Source: Cordylochernes scorpioides (taxonomy: Eukaryota > Arthropoda > Arachnida > Pseudoscorpiones > Chernetidae). From it: a DNA stretch of 64,000 bases. The first letter of the stretch is position 1; the number at the start of each line of letters is the position of its first letter. The position numbers and the translations under genes are program-made. The stretch covers positions 68,113,941 to 68,177,940 of the forward strand of contig CP092871.1 of NCBI GenBank assembly GCA_030710605.1. Reading direction: 5' to 3'. Positions 20,300 to 29,662 of the stretch are shown here, in pieces. The notes beneath the pieces are model-generated. The model saw only the letters and a list, made by a program, of their open reading frames with translations. It searched no databases and was not told the origin of the DNA.

Positions 20300-23200
20300 A
20301 TGAACCACCGCGTCGCCACCATCAACGCGCGAGGGCTCGCCACTCGGGGGAGGAGCCTTGCCCTTTGTCATCTCCTCAGACAACATCACGTGGACATCGC
20401 GTTTGTCCAGGAGACAAACGCATTTCATCTGGGCAGCGGCCAAGACCTCTGCCTCGGCTACAGCGCTGTTATATTGGCCCATCATGTAGCCATCTCGGGA
20501 TCCGGACTCGCCTGCGTCTTCGGACCAGGCGTCGCCGTGCTACGACAGCGTATCTTGTGGCCGGGCCACATAGCCTTGGCAACAATAGATGTCCACGGCG
20601 AGGAGATGACGGCCATCGCCGTTCATCTGGCGCATGAACCCCGGGAGAGAAACCGGCAACTGGAGCTCCTGGCGGCGACAGCGGCACAGGAGGAAGAGGG
20701 GGCCTGCTGGATCATCGGCGATTTTAATATCAGGGATCGGGGCCCCTCATCATCATCATCGTCGGATGCCCTCGCCGCTCTTCTGGACCTGGCCGCGCTG
20801 GTCGACGTGGCCACCCAGTTCGACGCCGCCCACCTGCCCACCAGAGTCGCCATGCACGGCGACCAAGTCGAATCCAACCGCCTGGACCGGATCCTCGTTC
20901 CTGCTGGAGTCCTGGATCGCGTGTCCATCTACGCGACCAGCCACTACCACCTCTCGGACCACCGCCTCGTGCTGCTCCAGGTGGGCCCGCCCACCACCGC
21001 CGTCTCCTCCCCCACCCAGCCTCGCTTGGCCGCGATGCTCCGCTCGGGCCTTGCTCTCGAACATCTGGCTGGCTACATCCGGGAACTGGAGGAAGACACA
21101 GCGCACGATGACGACGACGGGACCATTTGGGATAGGTAGACCACCATCAAGGCGGGACTGCTGGCGGAGGCCAGATCCCTGCACGATCCGCGCCACGCTG
21201 CCAGCGACAGCTACATCCACAAGGCAAGGCGCTATATCGCGGCGCAGCTCGAGGCCTCCTCCATCCGGGCCGACTACCCAACGCTGCCGGACCTAGCACG
21301 CGCCATCCGCCTCCGACGCCCGGTCAGCATCATCAGGGACGAGCAAGATAATATCATCGAGGGCCCCGAGCTTCGGCGGAGGGGGCCCCGCTTCGCCCGT
21401 CCCACCAGCGATCCAGCTGCGGGAGGTGCCTTCATCGCCAGCAGCGCGCCCACCACCACCCGCGAGCTGAGTGAGGAGGACCCGCTCCACCGGCCGGACA
21501 TCAGCCCCAGCGAGATCGCCAACGCTATCGAGCACCTCCCTCGCGGAAAGGCCCCCGGCTGGGATGGCTTGCCGTGCGAGCTCCTCGTCGCCTTCAGCGA
21601 GGACTTCTTCGCGGAAGTTCTGGCCCGGGTGTCCGCGGCATCACGGCTCCGCGGTGCCCTGCCTCCGTCGACGCGGCGCAGCTCCATCTGCCTCGTGCCC
21701 AAGGCCCACGGAGGTCGCGGCCTTGATGGCTACAGGCCCGTCGCGCTGCCCTCGGCCGACTACAGGGTCCTGGCCGCCATCCTTCACCGGCGCCTCAAGC
21801 CCCACCTGCGGACCCTTGTGCCGGAATGCCAGACCTACGCCGTCCCCGGGAGGTCCCCGTCATGGAACATCGCCATGGTGACGGACGCCGTCGAGGAGGC
21901 CACCGCCCTAGGCTCGCCGCTGGCCGTCATGGGCGTAGACCTGGAGTCCGCCTTTGACTCACTAGACCGCGGCTTCCTGGAGTCCCTGCTGACGTCCCTC
22001 CGCCTCCCGCCGGCCTTCAGGGCCTGGATTAACATCCTCTACGCCGGGGCGGACGCCACCATCCGGGCCAGAGGATTCTACACCGCCGCCTTCCCCCTCC
22101 TCAACGGCCTAAGACAGGGTTGCGCTGTGAGTGCCGCACTCTTCAGCATCGCCACGGGGCCGCTGCTACGTCGCCTGGAGTTGACCCTCGGCGTGGGCAA
22201 TGTCATCGCCTACGCCGACGACATCGTCCTCCTATTCCATCGCGACGGAGACTTCGAACGGGTGGCGACCGTCTTCGAGGAGTACAAGCAGGCCTCCGGG
22301 GTTGGCGTGAACCTCCGGAAGAGCGCTGGCCTCTGGTGCGGCGCCTGGCGCAACCGCGGCGACTCCCCTCTCGGCGCCTCCTGGTCGACCACCTCCATCA
22401 GGATCCTCGGGCTCGACATCGCCCCCAGGAGCCCCGTCGCCCACCGGGAGCAGCATCTCCTGGCCCTCCTGGAGACTGCGTGCCGCAGATGGACGCCCTT
22501 CACCCGCGGCCTCTCCCTCGTCGGACGAGCAAGAGCGGCGAACACGCTGGTGGGGTCCAAGATCCAGCACCACCTGCATGGATACCTCCCATCACCCCCG
22601 ACCATCGCCAAGCTGCAGGCCCGACTGGCGAGGTTCGTCTGAGGGCCAGACCACACGGCGTGGCTTCCCGCCGATGTCATGGCGAGGCCAGTTGCCATAG
22701 GAGGCCTCGGCCTTCTCGACCTCGCGACCCAGCTCCAGCTCGCCTGCCTCAAGGGGGTGCAGGTCGCGCTCCGCGGAGGCAGAAATGCCTTCAGCTGGCT
22801 GGTCGGCGGCAACAGCGGTGAAGCCTGGATCCACCCTCCACCGGACGGCACCCGTCTCCAGCCCCGCCGTCTCCGGTTGCTGAAGCTGTGGGAGGAGGCC
22901 TCCAACATCCTGGGCCTCAACCACCGGGCAGTCCCCACAGCTCAGCTGCTGGACCTCCCCATCATCGGCGGCTGCCGGTTCCTCCGCCCTCCCGACCTCC
23001 TGGCCCCCGCCCGCTGGCGCGGAGCCCGAGTCCGGGACCTCACTGTGGAGGAACACCTCATCGCCCGACCTACGCGCTCGGCCCTGGCTGACGCCGCGGC
23101 CCTGGGCGCCTTCTGTCGGAGGCTGACCTCCGAGAACGCCGTGGGCTTCGGGGCGGAGTCCACGCCTTCATCCAGTTCCCTTGCTGCGGCCGTGGTGCTG

Positions 23201-23755
23201 CGTGGGACGGCTACGCCGTTCCTCAAAGGCCTCACGACGCGCTCGGCCCGACGGGCCCTGGATCGTCCGCGCCTCGCCGCCACGCCCATCTCCAGATTCC
23301 TGGCGAGATGGACGCCCACCATCAATCCACCATCCAGGATCGACTGGGCCTCGCTGCGGCGCTGCGCCTATTCGGGTCACGAGGCCGACGCAGCTCTCAA
23401 GCTAGCCCTCCACGCCCTGCCCCATCCGGCCCATCCTGCCTCGGTCGGCCCCTCCTGTCCTGCCTGCGGGTCCATCGACCGCTCCCTCGGCCACCGTTAC
23501 TGGTGCTGCCGCTCCATCAGGCCTCTCATCAGAGAGGCCTTCAACATCATAGGGCGGCCCCCTGACCTGCAGGCTTGGATCTTCGGCGGGTCCGGCCTTG
23601 AGGACGACGCCCTTTCCATCCTGGCGTCGACAAAGTTGCGAATTTATCGCTACTTTGTCCATGTTGGGCTCGGAGAAGCGGTGGAGGACCCGCTTATCGC
23701 CTGGTCCAGGACCCTCCAGCGACGAGGTCTTCTCTCCTCACCCCCCATCTTGTAA
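20300..23755 (+). pseudogene. Tx1-like LINE ORF2: endonuclease and RT, two stops
   Basis: One frame of about 1,151 codons starting at MNHRVATINARGL. The EEP endonuclease has INARGL, QETNAF, GDFN at 20717 and SDH at 20954. TAG at 21137 follows IWD. The RT spans about 21480-22640: GKAPGWDGLPCEL, YRPVALPSADYRVLA, MGVDLESAFDSLD, NGLRQGCAVSAALF and a canonical YADD at 22211. TGA at 22640 follows ARLARFV. The C-terminal part has CPACGSIDRSLGHRYWCC near 23457, a nucleic-acid-binding region. No frameshift was found. Each stop lies where the homologous copy has Trp or another sense residue. The protein would nick DNA and prime reverse transcription. Confidence 0.9.
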
Positions 23756-23868
23756 AATAAATGTATATATCTTCTCTTATCTTTATGTAATTTATTTCTT
23801 CTCTCTCTGTTTTGAAATTGTGTAATATTGTCTAAGATGACAATAAATATATTTTAATTGTCAATTGT

Positions 23869-23886
23869 CACACACACACACACACA
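23869..23886. repeat. (CA)9 microsatellite, right flank of LINE copy 2
   Basis: Follows the LINE 3' end directly and runs into TACATTCATTTTTATATATA, a Helitron 5' end in reverse. The run is the counterpart of the (AC)n tract on the left side of the LINE. Confidence 0.9.
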
Positions 23887-23910
23887 TACATTCATTTTTA
23901 TATATATAGA
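23887..23910 (-). mobile_element. Helitron 5' end separated by the LINE
   Basis: Reverse complement is TCTATATATATAAAAATGAA, the Helitron 5' end, with T following at 23911. Its body continues left of the LINE at 18.25-18.57 kb. Confidence 0.6.
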
Positions 23911-24200
23911 TGATCTGGCTTTGTGTCTTCTACTCGAATGAATGTTTTCTGTTAGAATTTTGTTTCTGCATACTAAAAGTGAACTCGCTTCACCCGTAGT
24001 CTCTGCTCTTTTGGATTTTTCTCCCTATATAATGTTGTATCTGATTATCAAACATATTACAGCAATATTTTCATTATTATTTTCTGACTAAAAAACAACT
24101 ATTTTTTCCCAGAATCTGTCAATTTCAATTTTTCTTGGCTAAAAATGCGACAATGCTGGAGGTTGCGAAAGGATTTTTTCAATAAATGTTCAAGACATGG
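23911..24200 (-). repeat. Helitron-body repeat (shared with 36.6 and 56.8 kb)
   Basis: GATCTGGCTTTGTGTCTTCT, AATGTTTTCTGTTAGAATTT and TTGTATCTGATTATCAAAC recur in the same orientation at 36612-36860 and inverted at 56790-57010 and 60040-60150. It is the interior of a non-autonomous Helitron family. Confidence 0.65.
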
Positions 24201-25010
24201 AAGGAATTAGAAATCCAAATATTCAGATTCCTATCTAAAACGTCCTTGGAATTACAAGCAAATAAATGAGAAAAGCCAACAAATATATTAATTTTATCTG
24301 TTATAATTTAGTCATTTTATTTCAATATCATCACGCATATATAATCATATTCATTATATATATATATATATATAGGTGTGTGTGCAACAATATACCACCA
24401 TACATTTCACGACACCTTTTTAAATAGTTCCCCTTTTTCAATTAGTATGTTGTTACTTTTAACTATTTAATCAATTGTTTAATTATAATTCAAATTTTAT
24501 ATGTACCAATTATCCCCTTACAATAATCCACTGGGTGTCTCTAACTTTGTAATATAATTCAATAAATTTAGGGTTCCCAAAAGCAAAGAGACGCAGTTCT
24601 GTTAGTAACGGATTTTGCTTACCTCACTTCCGACCTCCCACGAGGAATTGACCAATCTGCTGCGAGCAGGCTTGCAGCTATTTAAGGCCAACGTCGTCTC
24701 AGTGATAAGGCTTTTTTTTTTTTGGACTGGCATATATACGACTAAAAATAGCGTGAATAATTAATTATAAAAAAAAACAAAAAAAAAAAGCTTTTTTTTT
24801 TAAATGCACTAAAAATAACAAAATAAATATTTCTGAAGTATTGTTTTTTTTTTCTGAAGGTACCATTTAACAAATAAAATAATAGACTTAGAAATAAAAG
24901 CGGTGGGGTACAATAATAATAAATTTGAGATCAATGTGATTTTATATGAAGCAAATGATAGCAAGATTATGCCTTTCATTAAATTTATACCTATTTGCTG
25001 CATAAATGAT
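24201..25010. other. AT-rich repeat mosaic, no gene recognised
   Basis: Contains a (TA)n run at 24354-24374, a GTGTGTGTG run, and homopolymer T and A tracts at 24711-24725 and 24770-24802. No supported protein, and no complete element was recognised. Confidence 0.55.
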
Positions 25011-25100
25011 TATCACCCCACAAAGTGTCCAATGCGGGATTCGATCCCGGTTCATGGCTGTCGGGAATTGAGGGTTTTACCCACTCGTCTGTTTTAATAT
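25010..25100 (-). repeat. tRNA-derived SINE-like sequence
   Basis: Reverse complement reads GGGTAAAACCCTCAATTCCC, then ACAGCCATGAACCGGGATCG and AATCCCGC. The GGGATCGAATCCC box is a good Pol III B box. The same sequence occurs at 36410-36460 (plus), inside a clear SINE insertion. No target duplication was identified for this copy. Confidence 0.5.
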
Positions 25101-25284
25101 ATATGATAACATCTGCTACCCTTATACCCTCATTATTTAAAATTCCTTTAAAAGCGTGTTTTATATATAAATTTGACTAGTTTGGAATTTTTTTTTCAAC
25201 TTACTCACTCACGATGACAATACAATTAATAGGAAATTTAAAAATAAGCAATAATCATAATAGATAATATTTTGGAAATAAAAG

Positions 25285-25360
25285 CATTTAAGCATGGATG
25301 TTTCTTTTACATATAAAACAAACTCCTACTGTCCTTACTGCGATGAAAAAAATATTAAGA
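25285..25360 (-). repeat. GCAGTAAGGACAG repeat
   Basis: Inverted match to the short insertion at 32578-32652 (CATCGCAGTAAGGACAGTA and AAAAGAAACAT blocks) and related to TGCAGTAAGGTCTGTAGAG at 59943. It is a dispersed short repeat of unknown class. Confidence 0.55.
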
Positions 25361-25532
25361 GGGCTGGCTAATTAGCGGTGAACCTTCCCAGTGGGTTTAC
25401 CGATTTAAACCATCAAATCATCTCATAGAGCTCTTTCATCGAGGACAGCAGAAGTGTAGTTTTTTTGTGTGAAATAAACATTCATGCTTAAATACCTTCA
25501 TTTCTTATATTTATATAATATTTAAAAATAAT

Positions 25533-25709
25533 GGAAGCATATCCTGACCAGGAGTACATGTGCTTTTTAGATTACAGAGCGCCATCTAGTGGAACAGAAA
25601 TCACCTAAACATTGATTTAGCCTGTTCCCTGATATTTGGCCAACCCAATTTCTTGATAAATCAAGAAAAGCTATCCATGAACGCGTTTCGCGCTGTTGGC
25701 GCTCGTCAG
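25533..25709 (-). repeat. Hammerhead-headed repeat, copy B
   Basis: Inverted copy of 10716-10882. On the minus strand it starts with the hammerhead core, then CCATGGATAGCTTTTCTTG-like sequence, TTTATCAAGAAATTGGG and AGGGAACAGGCTAAATCAA, and ends near CATGTACTCC. A third, headless copy lies at 26220-26335. Confidence 0.65.
25686..25709 (-). ncRNA. Hammerhead-type ribozyme core (PLE type)
   Basis: On the minus strand: CTGACGA, stem GCGC, loop CAACA, stem GCGC, GAAA, followed by CGCGTT. The core residues match the hammerhead consensus. The stem is perfect and the loop differs by one base from the 10.7-kb copy. A GUU after a 2-bp stem III is conceivable, but stem I is not evident. Confidence 0.5.
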
Positions 25710-26219
25710 GGCAAATATTAACTCGCGGAAATCCCGGGCGAAGCTGGATCATAATATAAAGTGTAATGAATAGTATTCGAGTCAAAATAAATAGTACAAG
25801 TACTTGTATTTTTTCCAAACATACACTTTCGGTGGAAAATTCACTTGGGTAGAAACCCAGGCCTTACCCGGATCATTTGGATAGTATAAATAATATGAAA
25901 GTGTTTTAAAAATATAAATATGACAAAGCATTTTCAACTTGCTAACTTACGATGATAATGCAATTATTTTTGTGTAGCATTTTAAAATTTATCATATTTA
26001 ATTAATAGAAACATGGCCCATTTGTTTAAAATTTGTATAATTAACTACAATATGGATTAAGCTTATGTTAAAACCTCTGAATCTTTGTTGCTGTGTGTGT
26101 GACTTGTGAAATATTTATTATAGATGATTATATAGATGTGTTATAATGAATATACATATATGCATGTTGACATTTGAAGCATATTCTTAAAATAAAACAT
26201 ATACATTAATAACCAATTA

Positions 26220-26335
26220 GTCATATCCTGACCACTAACATGAGTGTTTTTAGATGGTAGAGCGCCATTTAATGGAAAAGAAATCAACTAAACATTGCTT
26301 TAACCTATTCCTTGATATTTGGCTAACTAGTTTTC
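26220..26335 (-). repeat. Hammerhead repeat family, copy C without ribozyme
   Basis: Shares GTCATATCCTGACCA, TAGAGCGCCATTTAATGGAA and TATTCCTTGATATTTGGC with 25545-25640. It ends before the ribozyme part. Confidence 0.55.
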
Positions 26336-26806
26336 TTTACATATCAGATAAATTATTCCTGATTTTGCTTGTAATTCCTGGTTTAAAATAGACAAATATT
26401 CATTTTTGCTTTTTTCCTCTTTTTAGGTCATTAACAATCGATAAAATATTCAAGTCTTAGCCCTCAACATTTTCCGAATTGAAAATATCAATGACAGACA
26501 TTCTATTCCTAAAGATGCCTAACCGAATGAACAGGCGCGCATCCTCCAGCGCGCAGAGCAACGATGATTGGCGGCTCGATTTTCGAATTCTCGATTATTG
26601 TTCACGACTACAATGAGAACAGACACATGGCTACGGAATAAACATTTTTGAAAAGATATACCATAGTATTTGTGTATGTGTGTCTCTTATGGACTTCCAA
26701 AGTTATTTACAATTTTATTGATATTCAGAATTATAATGTATCAATTAGATTAATCAAATATATTTGAATAATCTAATTTTATTGATACACCCTATATAAA
26801 GATATA

Positions 26807-27005
26807 CAGTTAAACCTGTCTATAGCGCCCTCCCCCCCCCCCCCCCCCCCCCCCCCTTAGGACTCACCAAAATAGGGTGCTATAGAGAGGGGGTACTATA
26901 GACAGGTCACTTTTAATATAAATCGCATCCTACTACGTATTTAAAATCATGCGCTATAGAGAGGGAGGCGCTATTTAGAGGGAGCGCTATAGACAGATTT
27001 AACTG
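26807..27005. mobile_element. TA-flanked MITE, CAGTTAAACCTGTCTATAG family
   Basis: Begins CAGTTAAACCTGTCTATAG and ends CTATAGACAGATTTAACTG, with TA at 26805-26806 and 27006-27007. Sub-terminal GCGCTATAGAGAGG repeats. It contains a 25-base C run (26832-26856). A second complete copy is 60325-60499 and a half copy is 59779-59850. Ends and target resemble pogo/Tigger-type MITEs. Confidence 0.75.
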
Positions 27006-27149
27006 TATTTAAAACCCAGGTTCCTGGAGCTCAGAACGCCAACTACCCAGAAAAAAAACATATGGATATCATTCTGAAAATAGAGCAATCCATAATAAAA
27101 ATATAGATAATTAAAAGGAATATAATGGATTTAATCGAATATTTATTTG

Positions 27150-27300
27150 TCAATATTTCGGTTGGTTGAACGTTAACCTTTGTCAAGGCATTATAATTTT
27201 GTATAAACCAACGACACTATGCAAGGCTAAATTTGTTTATACAAAATGTAATGCCTTGTCAAAGGTTGGCGTTCAACCATCCAAAATATTGACAGAGAAT
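27150..27300. repeat. Inverted pair of PLE-type hairpin motifs
   Basis: CAATATTTCGGTTGG...CCTTTGTCAAGGC (27151-27188) and its inverted partner CCTTGTCAAAGGTTGGCG...CAAAATATTG (27254-27291) mirror each other, as at 10985-11100. The hairpin and GAAATATTG block are recognisable but decayed. Confidence 0.5.
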
Positions 27301-27540
27301 ATTTTGAAAAAATAGTACAAATGTGATATTGTATTGGGATAAGGTGCATAATTATGAAAAGGGGCATCTCCTTATCCGTGGTTAGCTTTTCTTGATTAAT
27401 CAAGAATGGGTATTTGTTAATTCTGGAATAATTAAAAATCAACGAGAATAGTTGATATTTATTCCGATAGATGGCGCAAGCCAGCAGCAACTTTCAGTTG
27501 CACGATAAGGAGATGCCTTTTTTCACAAAAGAATATTTTA
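27301..27540 (+). repeat. Foldback-family relative
   Basis: Shares AAATAGTACAAATGTGA, GGGATAAGGTGCATAA, TTGATATTTATTCCGATAG and GATAAGGAGATGCC with the palindromic element at 33760-33978. The left half is replaced by CTTTTCTTGATTAATCAAG sequence. A further fragment is at 12575-12665. Confidence 0.55.
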
Positions 27541-27900
27541 TTTAATTCACAATATGTGCCTTTTAATTGTATATAGATATATTTGAATACTTGCTATTTT
27601 AGATAGAGAGATATTTATAACCCAGGTGTTCCTGGAGCGCAAAGCGCCCCAACCACCCATGATATTAAAAAAAAATTAAATGTATATTTTTAAAAAATGA
27701 ATTAAATAATAAAAATATTTAAATACATTTTATTCAATGAATTTTTAAATATAAAATATTCATCTAAAAATGAATAATTTATTATTAGTCTTATTCAACA
27801 TTTCTCTCCCCTCATCTTTAGTCTTAGATTTTAGTCTTTAATTTTATTGAAAATAGACAAATAAAAGGTTAAGACAGTTGCTAAATATAACGAGGCAGAA

Positions 27901-29298
27901 ATGAACATGACAGAAAATGCTGATACCAACAAGGAAGTAAAAACAATGGAAGAAAATCCTACAATAAAGTTGGAAGTAACAGAAGCAGAAGAATCGAAGA
28001 GCAACAGAGAAGAAACAACAAAGGGAGAAAATCCTGCAATAAATATGGAATTAACCGATGATGAAGAAACGTCTATGAAATTGATTATTGACGAAGATGC
28101 AGAAAGCAATGAGGATATAACCATGGAGGAAGTTAATGAAATCAATGTGCATGAAACGCCAACAGAAGAATCGAATTGCAAAAGGGAAGAAAGAACAAAG
28201 GCAGAAAATCCTGCAATAAATATGGAATCAACCGATGATGAAGAAACGTCTATGAAATTGATCATTGACGAAGATGCAGAAAGCAATGAGGATATAACCA
28301 TGAAAGAAGTTGATGAAACCAATGTGAATGAAACGGTAACAGATAATATAGGTAACAATGCAGAACTTAATGCTGAAGATGAAAACATGCCGAGAAAATA
28401 TGTTTTTGATCTTGACTATGGTTTCAAGAAAGTGACTGTCATGAGACTTAATGGGAAAACAAAGGGAAAATATGATGTTTTTCTCATTAGTCCCAAAAAC
28501 AAAAGACTTCGTTCTATGCGCGAAGTTGAAGAATATTTAACAAAACATTACCCAAATATTCCACTAAATCACTTTGACTTGAAAAATCCATTGGATTCTA
28601 GAGTTAAACATAAAACAACTGGAATTCCTAATGAAATAATCTCAATTAAGGAAGCCAAAAATGTTTCACTAACTACTAAAACGAGGTCCAGTAAGAGAGC
28701 AAGAAAAACCACGCCCAAAATATCTTCAAAGAAACCAAATAAGGAAACAGAAGACGATAATAAGTTTAAATGTACCGAGGTTACATTAGAACATGGATTT
28801 AAGAAGTTAATCAAAGAAAGAATTAGTGAAGACAAAGCATCAAAATCGTATGTCATCATAGTAACCCCAGAAGGAAGAAATATTCGAGGCTACCCTGAAC
28901 TGCATAAATATATGAAAGCAAACTACCCTCAACTACCTCACAACCTTTTTGATCTTAAAAAACCTTTGGAAATGATTGAAAATGATAGGAGAAAACGAAA
29001 ACTAGAAGCTTCCGCCTCTGAACCTCCAGTTAAAAAGTTGAAAACCTCAACAACTGAGAATGAGGAATTTGATGTTACATTGGTTTTACCAAAAAATAAG
29101 GGAGACTTATACAAAGTACGAAGTGGGAATATTTTTGATTTTTCTTTGGATGAAATTTATGATCAATTGGTACAACATACAATTGGAATTGTTACTGATT
29201 TTGTCGTAGAAGAGATTATTGGTGTTTCCCCGCCTGTGTGTGTGTGTGCATCTGACACAATTGCTGATGATCAAGAAGATGTGAACAATGCTGAATAG
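27901..29298 (+). CDS. Tandem MBD-like domain protein, single exon
   Basis: An uninterrupted frame of 465 codons starting at ATG 27901. Residues 32-83 and 90-142 are a near-identical acidic duplication (ENPAIN, TDDEETSMKLIIDEDAESNE). Residues 172-230 (YGFKKVTVMRL, KYDVFLISPKNKRLRS, EVEEYL, FDLKNPL) follow the methyl-CpG-binding domain pattern G-W/F-K-x...D-V-Y-x-x-SP-x-G-K-x-x-RS...FD. Residues 297-355 (HGFKKL, VIIVTPEGRNIRGYPELHKYM, FDLKKPL) are a second, more diverged copy. Lys/Arg-rich linkers at 260-282 and 362-382 look like nuclear localisation signals. The C-terminal 80 residues are unrecognised. Chromatin or DNA binding in the nucleus is inferred. No intron, poly-A trace or TE ends are visible, so retrogene, host gene and TE passenger all remain possible. 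Confidence 0.75.
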   Translation: MNMTENADTNKEVKTMEENPTIKLEVTEAEESKSNREETTKGENPAINMELTDDEETSMKLIIDEDAESNEDITMEEVNEINVHETPTEESNCKREERTKAENPAINMESTDDEETSMKLIIDEDAESNEDITMKEVDETNVNETVTDNIGNNAELNAEDENMPRKYVFDLDYGFKKVTVMRLNGKTKGKYDVFLISPKNKRLRSMREVEEYLTKHYPNIPLNHFDLKNPLDSRVKHKTTGIPNEIISIKEAKNVSLTTKTRSSKRARKTTPKISSKKPNKETEDDNKFKCTEVTLEHGFKKLIKERISEDKASKSYVIIVTPEGRNIRGYPELHKYMKANYPQLPHNLFDLKKPLEMIENDRRKRKLEASASEPPVKKLKTSTTENEEFDVTLVLPKNKGDLYKVRSGNIFDFSLDEIYDQLVQHTIGIVTDFVVEEIIGVSPPVCVCASDTIADDQEDVNNAE

Positions 29299-29324
29299 GC
29301 ATCCAAATCGACAGGAACTATGTA

Positions 29325-29455
29325 AATTTATATTCTATATACAGTTACGAGCGTCATTCTTCGTCGCCTCTGTCACGGTTTGCTTTTTTTTTTTTTTTTT
29401 TGGAATGGCGCCCTCCTATTGGTCGGCTACGATCACGCCACCTTTGCTTTTTTTC
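29325..29455 (+). repeat. LTR-like fragment related to 15.9-16.1 and 63.2 kb
   Basis: ACGAGCGTCATTCTTCGTC, CTCTGTCACGGTTTGC, an 18-T run and GGAATGGCGCCCTCCTATTG match the minus strand at 15995-16110. The 3' half, CTCCTTAAATAAATGC...CCAACA, is missing. It lies just behind the MBD-like gene and just before the PLE. Confidence 0.55.
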
Positions 29456-29466
29456 ATATGAATTTT

Positions 29467-29640
29467 TTTCCATATGATGTACAATAAGTTGTAAATTAAA
29501 TTCACTGTGAAATAAATTGATAAAGAGGGAGCAATCTCTCGAAATATTTTAAGAAAAAAATTGTTTTTTTTTCTTTACAGATCCAGGTACGCCCTTTTAT
29601 ATAATCTTAATTAATGGATCGCCTTTTGACTCAAACTATT
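29467..29640 (+). repeat. PLE left terminal repeat (pLTR)
   Basis: Starts TTTCCATATGATGTACAATAA. It contains AAATTGATAAAGAGGGAG...CTCTCGAAATATTTT at 29516-29555, a hairpin in hammerhead-like layout but with TTGATAAA instead of CTGATGA. A TTTTTTTCTTTACAG tract before ATCCAGGTACGCC looks like a 3' splice acceptor. Matched at 33524-33697 with few differences. Confidence 0.75.
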
Positions 29641-29662
29641 TTGGCCACACTCCTCCCTATGT

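Larger units (their letters stand above)
18591..23868 (+). mobile_element. Tx1-like LINE copy 2, near full length
   Basis: A 5.28-kb GC-rich element with a 5' UTR, ORF1 (CCHC protein) and ORF2 (endonuclease, RT, C-terminal CCHC/Cys region). The 3' UTR contains AATAAA at 23842 and ends TTGTCAATTGT without a poly-A tail. Both ends abut (AC)n. ORF1 organisation (RRM-like block, then one CCHC) and the RT motifs fit the Tx1/L1 group. Inactivation is light: one stop plus one frameshift in ORF1 and two stops in ORF2, all three stops explicable as single transitions. Confidence 0.88.

Noticed and set aside
20469-23662. Many 60-150-codon frames on the opposite strand and in other frames of LINE copy 2
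   Set aside because: GC-rich coding DNA has few stops in all frames. None shows a family motif, while the plus frame carries all RT and endonuclease motifs.
27831-28388. Minus-strand Ser-rich frame of 185 codons
   Set aside because: It mirrors the duplicated acidic region of the MBD-like gene; its repeats are a by-product of that duplication.
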